A stretch of 64,000 bases of DNA, taken from Oceanobacillus sp. FSL K6-2867. GTDB lineage: Bacteria > Bacillota > Bacilli > Bacillales > Amphibacillaceae. The stretch lies in NCBI RefSeq assembly GCF_037963145.1, contig NZ_CP150144.1:4278001-4342000 (forward strand), written 5' to 3'. Positions 26,612 through 35,770 of the stretch are shown piece after piece (position 1 is the first letter of the stretch; the number at the start of each line of letters is the position of its first letter). The notes beneath the pieces were generated by a model that searched no databases, was not told where the DNA came from, and worked only from the letters and a program-made list of their open reading frames with translations. The translations under genes and the position numbers were made by a program.

Positions 26612-27895
26612 TCAAGAGTTTACAGCAATCTTGGTGTCGGATTCTGTAAGTGTAAATTCCTTTATGACAGCCATATACAATATAGCGGCTATTACTCCAA
26701 ATATCCCACTTATAACAAAAGCGATATTGTAGCTGTTTGTCATTTGAACTAAAACTCCGGTTACTATTGGGGCAAGAATACCAGCAAATTGACCAACAAA
26801 GTTTTGAAAGCCAGCGACACCAGCAACCGCGCTTTTTGGTGTAATATCGGCAACAGCAGCCCAAACATTAGCTCCCAAGGTACCAATAGCAAACATTGCG
26901 CAAGACATCAATGCCAAAGCTACAACATTACTGGTGATGTAGGGTGCCGGGATGATAAATACAGCCATCATCAGCATTGCTAAAGTCAACGTGTATTTAC
27001 GAGCTTTTAACGGCGCATATCCTTTTCGGTTGATTAGAAAATCAGAAAAAGCACCACCCAAAATAGCCCCGAAAAACATAGCTAAATAAGGTGCTATTGA
27101 AGAAAAGCCGGCATTTAATAAAATCATATTTCTTACACTCACCAAGTAGGTAGGTAACCAGGTCAGCATCATATACATTAAATAATTCGTTGTGAACAGG
27201 CCAAAACATAAAACCCAGATTTCTTTATATTTCAATGCATGATACCAACGAAAGTCTGTCGAAATTTTACCTTGTTTTGGTTGTCCAGCACGAATAAAAT
27301 CCAGTTCTTCCTTATTAACACCTTTATGATCTTCAGGCTTTTCTTTAAAAAATACAGCCCATATAACAGCCATTAATATTCCAAGAGCACCACAAATAAT
27401 AAATGCATTACGCCATCCATATGTCGTAATAATCCAAGCAATACCAACACTCAAAAACCCCATCCCTACAGCCATTGCTGAAGTCATCATAGAGTTGGCT
27501 TTTCCTCTTTCAGATGAAGGCATCCATTCCGAAATGATACGGGTATTAGCTGGAAATGCAGGGGATTCCCCTAGCCCCATAAGCACTCTTGAACCTATCA
27601 TAAATCCAAAAGTGCGGGAAAGACCTGTAAGAACTGTGGCTAAAGACCATACGATAAGGGAACCAAAATAGGTAATTTTAGTGCCTATTTTATCTGCTAT
27701 TAATCCACCAGGGATATTCCCTAGACTGTAGGACCAAAAGAAAGCAGACGCTAAAACACCAAATTGTACATTAGTTATCCCTATATCCTCCATGATAGCA
27801 GGGCCTGCTAAACCTAATACTGTCCTGTCGACATAGTTAATGACCGTTGCAAAAAACACAAATATCATCATCATCCATCTTTTATTGGTTTTCAT
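26612..27895 (-). CDS. MFS transporter (anion:cation symporter family)
   Basis: This is a 427-residue, 12-helix permease. Its opening VFFATVINYVDRTVLGLAGPAIMEDIG and the D-x-x-G-x-(R/K)-like loop GGLIADKIGTK match the ACS family (hexuronate, glucarate and phthalate carriers). It is placed among hydrolase genes on the same strand, so it is the probable importer of the cluster substrate, an organic acid or N-acyl amino acid. Substrate identity is inferred only. Confidence 0.85.
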   Translation of the reverse strand: MKTNKRWMMMIFVFFATVINYVDRTVLGLAGPAIMEDIGITNVQFGVLASAFFWSYSLGNIPGGLIADKIGTKITYFGSLIVWSLATVLTGLSRTFGFMIGSRVLMGLGESPAFPANTRIISEWMPSSERGKANSMMTSAMAVGMGFLSVGIAWIITTYGWRNAFIICGALGILMAVIWAVFFKEKPEDHKGVNKEELDFIRAGQPKQGKISTDFRWYHALKYKEIWVLCFGLFTTNYLMYMMLTWLPTYLVSVRNMILLNAGFSSIAPYLAMFFGAILGGAFSDFLINRKGYAPLKARKYTLTLAMLMMAVFIIPAPYITSNVVALALMSCAMFAIGTLGANVWAAVADITPKSAVAGVAGFQNFVGQFAGILAPIVTGVLVQMTNSYNIAFVISGIFGVIAAILYMAVIKEFTLTESDTKIAVNS

Positions 27896-28070
27896 TTATA
27901 TATTCACCCTTTCTTCTAATTTGGGTACTTTTGTGTTAGATTGTTGTTTTATTTATAACTTTAAAAACATCAGCACCAAACCCGCCGCTGCTCATATAAA
28001 CCAGAGAAAGTAGTAGAATGAAATCGATAGGTCTTCCGTATCAAAAGTCAGGTTAATTACTTTCTTATTC

Positions 28071-29354
28071 CTAATCTGCCAACCCACAGTAATGCAGAAG
28101 AAACCGAGTCGTTGCCTTACAATGAGTGGTAAGGTCTTTCAGAGAAACCCATTCATCGACGCTATGCGCCTGATCAATATTGCCTGGTCCATAGACTACA
28201 GATGAAATTCCAGAAGTATAGTACCAACCAGCGTCTGTAATGGCACCTCTTCCACCTAAGATTGCTTTTCTGCCCGTTGTTTCAATGGATTCACGCAGGA
28301 TATGAACAGGCTCAGAATCCACATCAACATCACAAGGAGCAAATTCAACAGGAAATTCTGCCGGCCCCCATTCGACTTTGGGGGGATTCTCACGTAACCA
28401 TGCATCCACGGAAGCAGAACGCTGAATATGTTCCTCAATCTCACGAATAACATTAGCCTTTTTCTCGTTAGGAAGATACGTCACAGTAATGTATGCGTCA
28501 CAACGATTGGGCAGGATGAAGGAATTGGATCCACCTTCCATCCGGAACACATTGATATTGCATGCTCCAGGCGGTACCAGTTCATGAGTCTTAAAGACCG
28601 CCCATTGACGCTCTAAATCAGTCAGCGCAGGAATAATACGCTGCGACATCTTTTCAACGCAGTTACCTCCACTTTTCCCGCCACCGGCATTAATGGTGCT
28701 TTTTCTTGCCACAAGATGCAGCGTCTCAGGAGACTCGATAGTAATTTTGGCGGTCATTACTCCTATACTTGCGACAATGTTCTCTGCCTTAGAGGATTCG
28801 CCGACGATAGAAAAATCACCGCCGTATCCACGTTCAATTGCACTGCGCGTACCCGGCTCCCCAGCTTCCTCACCGATGACGCTATGCACCTCGACATTAC
28901 CGTTGAGCTGGATACCATGCTCCTTGAGCAGTTTCAGTGAGAACAAGAAGGATGCCATCGCACTCTTCATATCGGAAGAGCCACGACCATACATACGTCC
29001 ATTCTTTATTACGGGATCATAGGGATCATTACTCCAAGCTTCCAGCAGCTTATCTTCGCAAACGTCAATGTGGCTGTTAAGAGATACGGTCGGCCCATCC
29101 CCCTTGCCTTTAAGTTTTCCAACTACATTCGGGCGTCCTGGAAGCGCATCCCATCTATCGATCTCACAATCTAACTCCCGAAGCTGCTTTTCCACCCAGT
29201 CTTGTGCTTCAATCTCGTTTGCGCCGGGAGGATTTGGAGTACGAAATTGAATTAAGGATGCAAGCAAGTCAAATAATTCTTCCTTTCGGGAATCAATCGC
29301 TTTACTAAGCTCGTTTTCCTTTTGCTCAAGAACTTTTTTATTGTTATTTGTCAT
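28071..29354 (-). CDS. M20-family amidohydrolase (ArgE/DapE type)
   Basis: This 427-residue cytoplasmic zinc hydrolase is of the ArgE/DapE class, which removes acyl groups from amino acid amides. Metal-site motifs are SLNSHIDV (near 90), GRGSSDMKSA (near 125), GEEAGEPG (near 160) and the late GRGAITDA/H block. The start at 29354 has GGAGGG; an ATG five codons earlier covers that site. The coding region is visibly richer in G+C than its neighbours and has long open frames on the opposite strand, so it may have been acquired separately. Substrate unknown. Confidence 0.86.
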   Translation of the reverse strand: MTNNNKKVLEQKENELSKAIDSRKEELFDLLASLIQFRTPNPPGANEIEAQDWVEKQLRELDCEIDRWDALPGRPNVVGKLKGKGDGPTVSLNSHIDVCEDKLLEAWSNDPYDPVIKNGRMYGRGSSDMKSAMASFLFSLKLLKEHGIQLNGNVEVHSVIGEEAGEPGTRSAIERGYGGDFSIVGESSKAENIVASIGVMTAKITIESPETLHLVARKSTINAGGGKSGGNCVEKMSQRIIPALTDLERQWAVFKTHELVPPGACNINVFRMEGGSNSFILPNRCDAYITVTYLPNEKKANVIREIEEHIQRSASVDAWLRENPPKVEWGPAEFPVEFAPCDVDVDSEPVHILRESIETTGRKAILGGRGAITDAGWYYTSGISSVVYGPGNIDQAHSVDEWVSLKDLTTHCKATTRFLLHYCGLAD

Positions 29355-29627
29355 TTCGTATCCCTCCATAAATTATAATTGCTATAGGTAACATATACTG
29401 AACTATTCTTTCTGCCTTTTCTTTCTCAACCTCATCTACAACAAATTAATTTAAAATTATTAGAGGAGCTAAGATAGGTAATTCTATAATTGTTGACCAG
29501 AGAATAGGAATTCCATAACCTTTATGTCTGAAAGTGGTTCCCTGTCAAATGAACTGCGATTCTATCATTACCTATAGCTCCAGAATTGCAGGGTCGAGAC
29601 CGCAATACTTGTTAAACGCCTGCAATG

Positions 29628-30527
29628 TTATGATGATGTTATGGTCGTATTATTCATAGACTTATAAGGCTCATATTTCGTATAAACGTCCTCACGACGA
29701 GTTCGGTCAAAGAAGGTTGTTGCTGCACCTGTCTTTCGATTCTCATAAAGCTCGTCGATTTCCACTGTACCTGTAATTACCATTTCCTTATTCGTCTCTG
29801 CTTCGGCTATGACGCCATTTGCTGGCCAAGCAGAATCGCAAGGACTTAGTATGGATGAATGCCCGTAACCATTAGGTAATGGATCTCCGGGTTCACCCAC
29901 TGTTGGACAGTGAACAAAATAGACCTGGTTTTCAATAGCCCGTGCTTGCGCACAATGACGCACACGCCAGAATCCCGCCTCGGTAAATGTATAGGAAGGA
30001 CTGAAAATAATTTCAGCACCATTTTTACTTAGTATCCTTGAGATCTCAGGGATTTCTGATTCATAGCAAACCGCTAAGCCAATTTTTGCTGGACCTATCG
30101 AATAAACTTCGAGATTGTCTCCTTCTGATGTTTGCCAATTTGCTTCTGCAGGGAAAATATGTGTTTTTTTGTGCTCAACATAAGAGCCATCTTCGTCAAA
30201 GATATAAGCAATATTGAAGTATTTATCTTCTCGGCGTTCTAAATGCGAGCCTGCAATTATAATCTGTTTTCTATTTTTTGCAATACGGCTAAAAAGCTCT
30301 ATATATTGTGGTGTATATTCATCGATTTTCACCAAATCATCCGCAGTCAATTGATCTGCATTTGGAAAACTTGCCAACAAACCAACCGTAAAAAGTTCAG
30401 GAAAAACAACATAATCCGAGTCAGGAGGAACTTGTTCGATTAATGCTTCGACCTGTTTTTGAAATGCTTCAAATGAAGATACTTTTTCCACACGAAATTG
30501 ACAAGCGCTTATTTTAACTTCTCTCAT
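29628..30527 (-). CDS. Carbon-nitrogen hydrolase (nitrilase/amidase superfamily)
   Basis: This 299-residue protein shows the nitrilase superfamily triad: E44 in FPELF, lysine at about 120-121 in EHKKTH, and C154 in AVCYESE. It resembles the omega-amidase and N-carbamoyl-amidohydrolase branches rather than true nitrilases. In this cluster it could hydrolyse the amide left after a cyclic imide is opened. AGGAGGAAT precedes the ATG. It is about 115 bases after the HpPgdA-like gene on the same strand. Confidence 0.88.
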   Translation of the reverse strand: MREVKISACQFRVEKVSSFEAFQKQVEALIEQVPPDSDYVVFPELFTVGLLASFPNADQLTADDLVKIDEYTPQYIELFSRIAKNRKQIIIAGSHLERREDKYFNIAYIFDEDGSYVEHKKTHIFPAEANWQTSEGDNLEVYSIGPAKIGLAVCYESEIPEISRILSKNGAEIIFSPSYTFTEAGFWRVRHCAQARAIENQVYFVHCPTVGEPGDPLPNGYGHSSILSPCDSAWPANGVIAEAETNKEMVITGTVEIDELYENRKTGAATTFFDRTRREDVYTKYEPYKSMNNTTITSS

Positions 30528-30643
30528 TTTTATTCCTCCTATAGTATAAAATAATCTTTATTAAAAGGCTGCGGATATATTAATGACGCTTTCCCGCAAC
30601 CCTAATAACTTTAAATGAACATACTAACTAAATATAAATTGAT

Positions 30644-31495
30644 CTAATCTGCAATAAAATTCGCACCTATTTCTGCAGCAGTTGCAAACCATGCACCATT
30701 CGCTTCCATATGCTGAATTAATTTTTCTAACATTTGAATCATATGAGGCCGACCAATTGTTTGTGGATGCGTTGTCAACATATAACAAGCTCCATCCTCT
30801 TCTGTGGATGCATAATCAAAAATAGAAATCCAACGATCAAGGATATCAGCGGTCGGACGCATTCCTTCCTGACCACCCGTAATATATTCAACTTGCGGGA
30901 AATCATCCAAATACCATGTAACTGGAAGCTCCAGAATGTTCGATGCTGGGCCAAATTCGTTAGCACGATCAGAATGCGGTGTAACAGGTCTCGGATAATA
31001 TGGATGGAAGTCATTTCCCATCAAACTACTATCATATAGAAATCCATTTTCCTCGAGAATTGTAAGGGTATTCGGACTGAAATCCCAATATGGCGAGCGA
31101 TAAGAAACAGGCTTTTGGGCTCCGACCCTATTTAGGGCTTCGAGCGACATCTTCATTACCCTTGTCTCCTCCTCGTAAGTAGCATTCGTTGGATTTTCGT
31201 GGACATACCCATGACAACCTACTTCGTGACCAGCAGCGATAACCTCTTTACAAATATCCGGAAATGTATCCGCAGTATGCCCAGGAATAAACCACGTTGT
31301 TTTTATATTATATTTTTCGAATAGTTTAAGTAACCTGGGAGCTCCTACCTCTGCACCAAACTCACCTCTAGCCATATAAGCTGGAGATGTTAGATTAAAT
31401 GAACCATCCCAAATCGACTGAGCATCGAAATCACAACCTATATTTACTGCCACCTTTTTTCCTTCTGGTAACTGAATTTTCCCTCTTCTCTGCAT
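30644..31495 (-). CDS. HpPgdA/PuuE-type polysaccharide deacetylase-family protein (possible cyclic imidase)
   Basis: This is a 283-residue NodB-homology hydrolase without signal peptide. It opens with GCDFDA (metal aspartate near 21), followed by GEVGAPRLLKLFEKYNI-like sequence, TTWFIPGHTADTFP (near 91) and the metal pair H-G-Y-V-H (near 116-120). The layout matches Helicobacter PgdA and allantoinase PuuE, a family that also contains cyclic imide hydrolases. Neighbouring amidohydrolases favour a small-molecule substrate over peptidoglycan. That choice is inference; the fold call is firm. Confidence 0.85.
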   Translation of the reverse strand: MQRRGKIQLPEGKKVAVNIGCDFDAQSIWDGSFNLTSPAYMARGEFGAEVGAPRLLKLFEKYNIKTTWFIPGHTADTFPDICKEVIAAGHEVGCHGYVHENPTNATYEEETRVMKMSLEALNRVGAQKPVSYRSPYWDFSPNTLTILEENGFLYDSSLMGNDFHPYYPRPVTPHSDRANEFGPASNILELPVTWYLDDFPQVEYITGGQEGMRPTADILDRWISIFDYASTEEDGACYMLTTHPQTIGRPHMIQMLEKLIQHMEANGAWFATAAEIGANFIAD

Positions 31496-31661
31496 AAATG
31501 TAACCTCCTATTTAATATAGCTGTTTCTTTTACTTACAGCTGGTTTATCTATTTTAATCCCAATAACAAAGATAGAAACAAAATCATCAAAAATGTTTCC
31601 TTTTAAATCATAATTTCAATGCTTATCTATAAAGCAATCAGTTGAAACCTCCCATACTATC

Positions 31662-32813
31662 CTATAATTGTGCGAGTATTAGCGAAACAAGCTTTGTTCT
31701 TTCACGCAAAGACGAAACGAGTATATGTTCATTAACCGTGTGAATGTTATACATATAAGGACCGAGTCCATCAACTGTCGGTACCTCAAGTGCCGAATAA
31801 AAATTACAATCAGCCGGTGATTTCGACATTTCTTCCGGTAAATCCATTCCAATAAGGGAAGCAGCCTTACAAATCTTATGATAAAGTTCTACATTAGACT
31901 CGCTTCTTTCCATAGGAGGAAACTTAAGGTCAATAGCTGTTGAGATTTCACATCCATTAACAATCCCCTCACCTGATAGATTTTCCATATCTTTCTTGAC
32001 CTGTTCATATGCTTCTTCGGATGCTACTGTAACCCAAAAATTTGCTTCTGCATAATCAGCAACAACACTTGGTCCCACTCCTCCACTGATAGGAGCGACG
32101 TTGTAATGAATACCTAGATTTTCATTTTCCTTTTGATCCAATTTCAGAATAAGATTAGCCAATTCTAAAACTGCGTTTGCTCCTGGCTCGCCGTCCATAC
32201 AAGCATGGGCGCTTTCTCCATTTATTTTGATTGTTCCCTCAACAACACCATATCGATTGGTTAATATACCATTTTTCTTGCGTCCAGGTTCAAAGGAGAG
32301 TACTGCTTCCGCATCCATCGCCTCAGATTTAAATAGTTCTTGACTGGTAGGTGATCCAATTTCTTCATCACAATTAAGAATGATCACCAACTCTTTATTA
32401 GGAAGAAGGTTTGCTTCCTTTAAAATCCTAATTGCATAAAGAATCGTAACCACCCCTCCTTTGCAATCAGCCGCTCCGAGTCCATATGCATACTCATTCT
32501 CTATACGGAAAGGATGAGCAAAGGCATCTCCTTCTTTGAAAACGGTATCAAGATGAGCTGCAAGTATAACTTTTCCTTCTATATGTTCAGGTTTAATCCG
32601 TGCTATGATATGTATTCCATATCCTGGTGATTCTACTTGTGTAACCTCTGCGCCCATTTCACTTAAAGCGTTTTCAATAATCTTGACAACCTTTTTGTTC
32701 CCTTTAATATTTTTACTTCCACTGTCAATATTACATAGTTCTTCTAACATTGATAACTGAGATTCTTGATATCGATCCGCTCCATTCTTTGCAATATCAA
32801 TAATTTTATCCAT
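31662..32813 (-). CDS. M20-family metallopeptidase (carboxypeptidase G2-like)
   Basis: This is a 383-residue zinc hydrolase of the glutamate carboxypeptidase branch. Motifs are LAAHLDTVF (near 73), GLGAADCKGGV (near 103), NCDEEIGSP (near 138) and a final H-related segment (NIHTVNE near 363). It would release an amino acid from an N-acyl, folate-like or pteroate-like amide. It begins the minus-strand cluster and is divergent from the GntR regulator. The ATG at 32813 has proper spacing to AAGGG; an earlier ATG touches it. Confidence 0.88.
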   Translation of the reverse strand: MDKIIDIAKNGADRYQESQLSMLEELCNIDSGSKNIKGNKKVVKIIENALSEMGAEVTQVESPGYGIHIIARIKPEHIEGKVILAAHLDTVFKEGDAFAHPFRIENEYAYGLGAADCKGGVVTILYAIRILKEANLLPNKELVIILNCDEEIGSPTSQELFKSEAMDAEAVLSFEPGRKKNGILTNRYGVVEGTIKINGESAHACMDGEPGANAVLELANLILKLDQKENENLGIHYNVAPISGGVGPSVVADYAEANFWVTVASEEAYEQVKKDMENLSGEGIVNGCEISTAIDLKFPPMERSESNVELYHKICKAASLIGMDLPEEMSKSPADCNFYSALEVPTVDGLGPYMYNIHTVNEHILVSSLRERTKLVSLILAQL

Positions 32814-32852
32814 ATTCCTCATCCCTTACATTTATTATTCACTCTTTTACTA

Positions 32853-32875
32853 ATTCACCTGTTCACTAGGTGAAT
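32853..32875. promoter_or_regulatory. Palindromic candidate operator before the M20 cluster
   Basis: ATTCACCT (32853-32860) and AGGTGAAT (32868-32875) are perfect arms around GTTCACT. The site lies 40 bases before the M20 start and about 375 before the divergent GntR start, so it is a likely binding site for that regulator. Confidence 0.5.
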
Positions 32876-32902
32876 AATATCATTGAAAAATAATAACTGT
32901 CA

Positions 32903-32938
32903 ATAGTAAAGATAGTAAAGATAGTAAAGATAGTAAAA
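32903..32938. repeat. Tandem 9-bp repeat (ATAGTAAAG) x 4
   Basis: Four consecutive copies of ATAGTAAAG run from 32903 to 32938; only the last base of the fourth differs. It lies in the divergent promoter region of the catabolic cluster and would change spacing if units were gained or lost. The rest of 32939-33214 shows no gene. Confidence 0.85.
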
Positions 32939-33250
32939 TATCTGAATTATTGTAATCGGCATTCTTATAAGTTATTTGCTTAATTCAGCTTGACAATTAT
33001 TTCTGTCCCTTTAATATATATGGTAGTTGTGTTATAGCATTATAGAGATAGCGGTAATTGCATTCAGTTTTGAAACAATATTTTTTCGTGCCTGAGAGAT
33101 GCTATTTACCCTTCTAGTTATACTGACTTATAAAATTTTATATCTATTAAACTGCTGAATTCTGTAGTTTTTATTACAAAGGTCAATGTATCAACATATG
33201 CTATCAAAACTATTATGCCGCTCTTGGCGGTAGCAGAATGGATGTTTATT

Positions 33251-33988
33251 ATGAAAAATACTTCTTCAAAAATTAAAAAGGTTTCTACTGTTGACTTAGT
33301 ATGTGAGGAAATGAAAAAATTCATCTTGGACAGCACTTGGACACTAAACGAGAAAATACCTTCTGAAAGTGAGCTAGCTGATTATTTCGGTGTAAATCGT
33401 TTTACCGTTCGCATGGCTCTTCAAAAGCTTAATATGATTGGAATTTTGGAAACTAAGGTAGGAGACGGATCTTATGTGCGCTCATTTGATTTTGATAAGC
33501 ATATGAGGGAAATTTCAGAGTTCTATATGACTCCAAAGTTGTTAGATGATATTACAGAATTTCGAACGGTAGTAGAAGTAGAGTGTGCACGACTAGCTAT
33601 TCAACGTGCTACACCCGAAGAAATTGAAATACTTGGCGAATATTGTGGGCAATTTGAGAAGCACATCGTCAATTATATCAATTCACCTGCAGGATCTGCT
33701 GAAGCTGTTACCCATTTAGATAAGTTAACTGATTGTGACCTGGATCTTCATAGTCATATATGCAGTATGTCTCATAATGATTTACTTATATATGCATTCT
33801 CAACAGCTAAAGAGGCTATACGTGAATTTATGCTGACTGTTGGGCGTAAAAGAATTGAGAATCTTATTTTTCGCGAAAGCAAAACTAGCATTATACAGCA
33901 TTGGGGTATTTACAATGCGATTAAGGACGGGGACTTTGAGTCCTGTCGAAAAATATTAGTAAATATGATTGATTATCATAAATACTAA
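33251..33988 (+). CDS. GntR-family regulator, FadR subfamily
   Basis: This 245-residue regulator has a winged helix (about 18-80: EKIPSESELADYFGVNRFTVRMALQKL) and an all-helical FCD effector domain, which usually binds an organic acid through a metal. It is divergent from the six-gene amidohydrolase/transporter cluster and is its probable regulator. An in-frame start at 33215 would add 12 residues with no ribosome site; the ATG at 33251 opens MKNTSSK. A weak ribosome site leaves the exact start uncertain. Confidence 0.85.
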   Translation: MKNTSSKIKKVSTVDLVCEEMKKFILDSTWTLNEKIPSESELADYFGVNRFTVRMALQKLNMIGILETKVGDGSYVRSFDFDKHMREISEFYMTPKLLDDITEFRTVVEVECARLAIQRATPEEIEILGEYCGQFEKHIVNYINSPAGSAEAVTHLDKLTDCDLDLHSHICSMSHNDLLIYAFSTAKEAIREFMLTVGRKRIENLIFRESKTSIIQHWGIYNAIKDGDFESCRKILVNMIDYHKY

Positions 33989-34912
33989 TATTTTGTGGGT
34001 GTATAGGCCAGCTCCAATAAGTCGGTCGAGTTTTTATATAGATACCTGATATATCGGATTTACTGAAAAGCAAATAATACCATTCACCCTTCTTCCGTTT
34101 ATTGTAATTTAAAACAAAAAGTGACTTTTCTTATTCAACCACTTCAGAATATAGTTAACGTCGTAATCTCTTCCAAATTAATACATAGCCAGGTTTAAAG
34201 TATGCTGCCCTAAAATTTTTCGAATTAATAGCTAACGCCGTGGATAACAATAAATAGATCTCTCTACACAATTAAAGAAGGGATCTATTTATTTATATAT
34301 TCAATATCCGAATAGCTCTTCATTTCGTTTTTATAATTGTATCAGTATTTCTTTTGGGAGTGGCTGATGGTCATATTTTTTACTCCACTAATTTGGCAAT
34401 TAGGAGTTCTAAAATTGCATAGCTTTTCCGGCCAAATTGATACCTACTTTTGTAATTAATGATACTCTGCCTGGTGAAGTGAGCTTCTTGACGCGGAAGA
34501 ACTCCGTTTTAACGCCTCTTTATTTAAAATAACTATTAATAACATAGGATATAAACCCGAAGATTTTTTCACTAAACTAGTTTAATTGATAATTTTATCA
34601 TATAATTGATAATCGTTTGATCTACTAAACTCAATGTTTCGAAAGAATTCCAATATTTCTTTGGAGTTCAAATTCTTTATCTTTAAAAAAGGGCACATAT
34701 TATATTAAACTCAATTACCCAACTATGGAAAATTTAAAAATGGTTAACTACTAACTTGATTATTGACTCCTTAAAGTGACTTGATTTTGGATAAAGATTT
34801 CTCTTTGAAAATCATATAGATTTATCATCCTGTTAAACGAGTGCTTGTACAACTAAAAGGAAGCGAATATTTTCTCTTTGTATCAGTATAAAACATCTAA
34901 CTTCTATAAAGT
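33989..34912. other. Long A/T-rich intergenic region, one hairpin, no gene seen
   Basis: About 920 bases contain no convincing gene. The one clear structure is AATAAATAGATC (34249-34260) facing GATCTATTTATT (34282-34293), a 12-base perfect stem that could end gntR transcripts. The rest is unlike the neighbours in having many short broken frames, suggesting decayed sequence. Confidence 0.5.
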
Positions 34913-34958
34913 TTGACTATTTCATCTAACATTTGTTATATTCGATTATATAATCGAA
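34913..34958 (+). promoter_or_regulatory. Promoter with perfect 18-bp palindrome (satD-like operon)
   Basis: TTGACT (34913-34918) and TTATAT (34936-34941) are separated by 17 bases. The 18-base palindrome TTCGATTATATAATCGAA at 34941-34958 spans the expected start of transcription. A repressor bound there would block the promoter. No regulator gene lies next to it, so the binding protein is elsewhere or one of the two products. Confidence 0.7.
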
Positions 34959-34996
34959 CTTCCTAGTACTTTGGATGAGAAAGGAGCTGTTTATAT

Positions 34997-35770
34997 ATGT
35001 CAAATGAAGTCTCTATTTTTATTATGGACGTAAGTAATTCGTCTAAAGAGAATATTGGGAATGAATTAAGTAATTATTTAAAGCAATTAAAAAATAGCAT
35101 TGCTGAGTGGACACAAAATGTTGGTATGACAAAGGTTAGTCACCGTGCTGGTGATGAATTGGTGGTTGTAAGTCGTGGCTATGCAACGGCATATACACTT
35201 GCTTTCTATATAAGCCGTATATGGAAGTTTACCGATCATAAGCCTTATTTCGGTTTATCTTTTGGTAAAATTCAAGAGAATTTAAGCACAATAAACATAG
35301 AAACATGGATTCATCCATTAATGAAACAAGCGAGAAATGCCAATGATTATTTGAAAAAGCAAGAGAACAGATTGTTATTTCGCTTTGCATTACCTCGTCT
35401 ATCAGATAAACAAGACTTCACCGTTTTTAGCAAACAGTTTGAAACGTTAATAAATACGAGTTTAACCCTTAAGCAAGTGCAATTGAACGAGCAAACAGAT
35501 ATACAATCTCATGTATGTTCTTTATATTTAATACTTGGTCAACAAAATAAAGTAAGCAAATATCTTGAAAGAACAACCGCTACTATCTCCCATCATATGA
35601 AACAGGGTAAAACAAAAGTCATTTTGCATACTTTTTATGACTTAGTTCAGGTGCTGAATTCATTAAGTACGCGGGATGAGCATCGATTAACGGATAAACT
35701 GCAAACCTCCATACAAAACAATGTAATAAACCATTTAAACGATTACTTTCCAAAAGAAAGGAGTTTATAA
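34997..35770 (+). CDS. SatD-like protein with nucleotide-cyclase-like motifs
   Basis: This 257-residue soluble protein resembles the SatD family. An acidic residue in the first strand (D11 in IFIMDVSNS) and a later A-G-D-E (52-54 G-D-E in RAGDELVVV) follow the pattern of metal-binding aspartates in class III cyclase/GGDEF palm domains. No catalytic activity is established for SatD. The C-terminal half is helical with no known motif. The stop codon overlaps the start of the DUF3307 gene by one base (TAATG), so the two are coupled. The cyclase comparison is inference from motifs and needs structural checking. Confidence 0.6.
   Translation: MSNEVSIFIMDVSNSSKENIGNELSNYLKQLKNSIAEWTQNVGMTKVSHRAGDELVVVSRGYATAYTLAFYISRIWKFTDHKPYFGLSFGKIQENLSTINIETWIHPLMKQARNANDYLKKQENRLLFRFALPRLSDKQDFTVFSKQFETLINTSLTLKQVQLNEQTDIQSHVCSLYLILGQQNKVSKYLERTTATISHHMKQGKTKVILHTFYDLVQVLNSLSTRDEHRLTDKLQTSIQNNVINHLNDYFPKERSL

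Noticed and set aside
26553..26864. 103-codon minus-strand frame rich in Cys, Trp and Tyr
   Set aside because: It overlaps the MFS gene in another frame; the composition is typical of an out-of-frame reading of membrane codons.
28693..29022. 109-codon plus-strand frame inside the M20 gene
   Set aside because: It is antisense to a well-supported enzyme; long antisense frames here follow from the higher G+C of that gene.
33086..33120. Possible riboswitch: CCTGAGAGATG ... ACCCTT resembling part of a TPP or glycine aptamer
   Set aside because: The other conserved blocks of either aptamer are absent, and the gene downstream is a regulator with no thiamine or glycine link.
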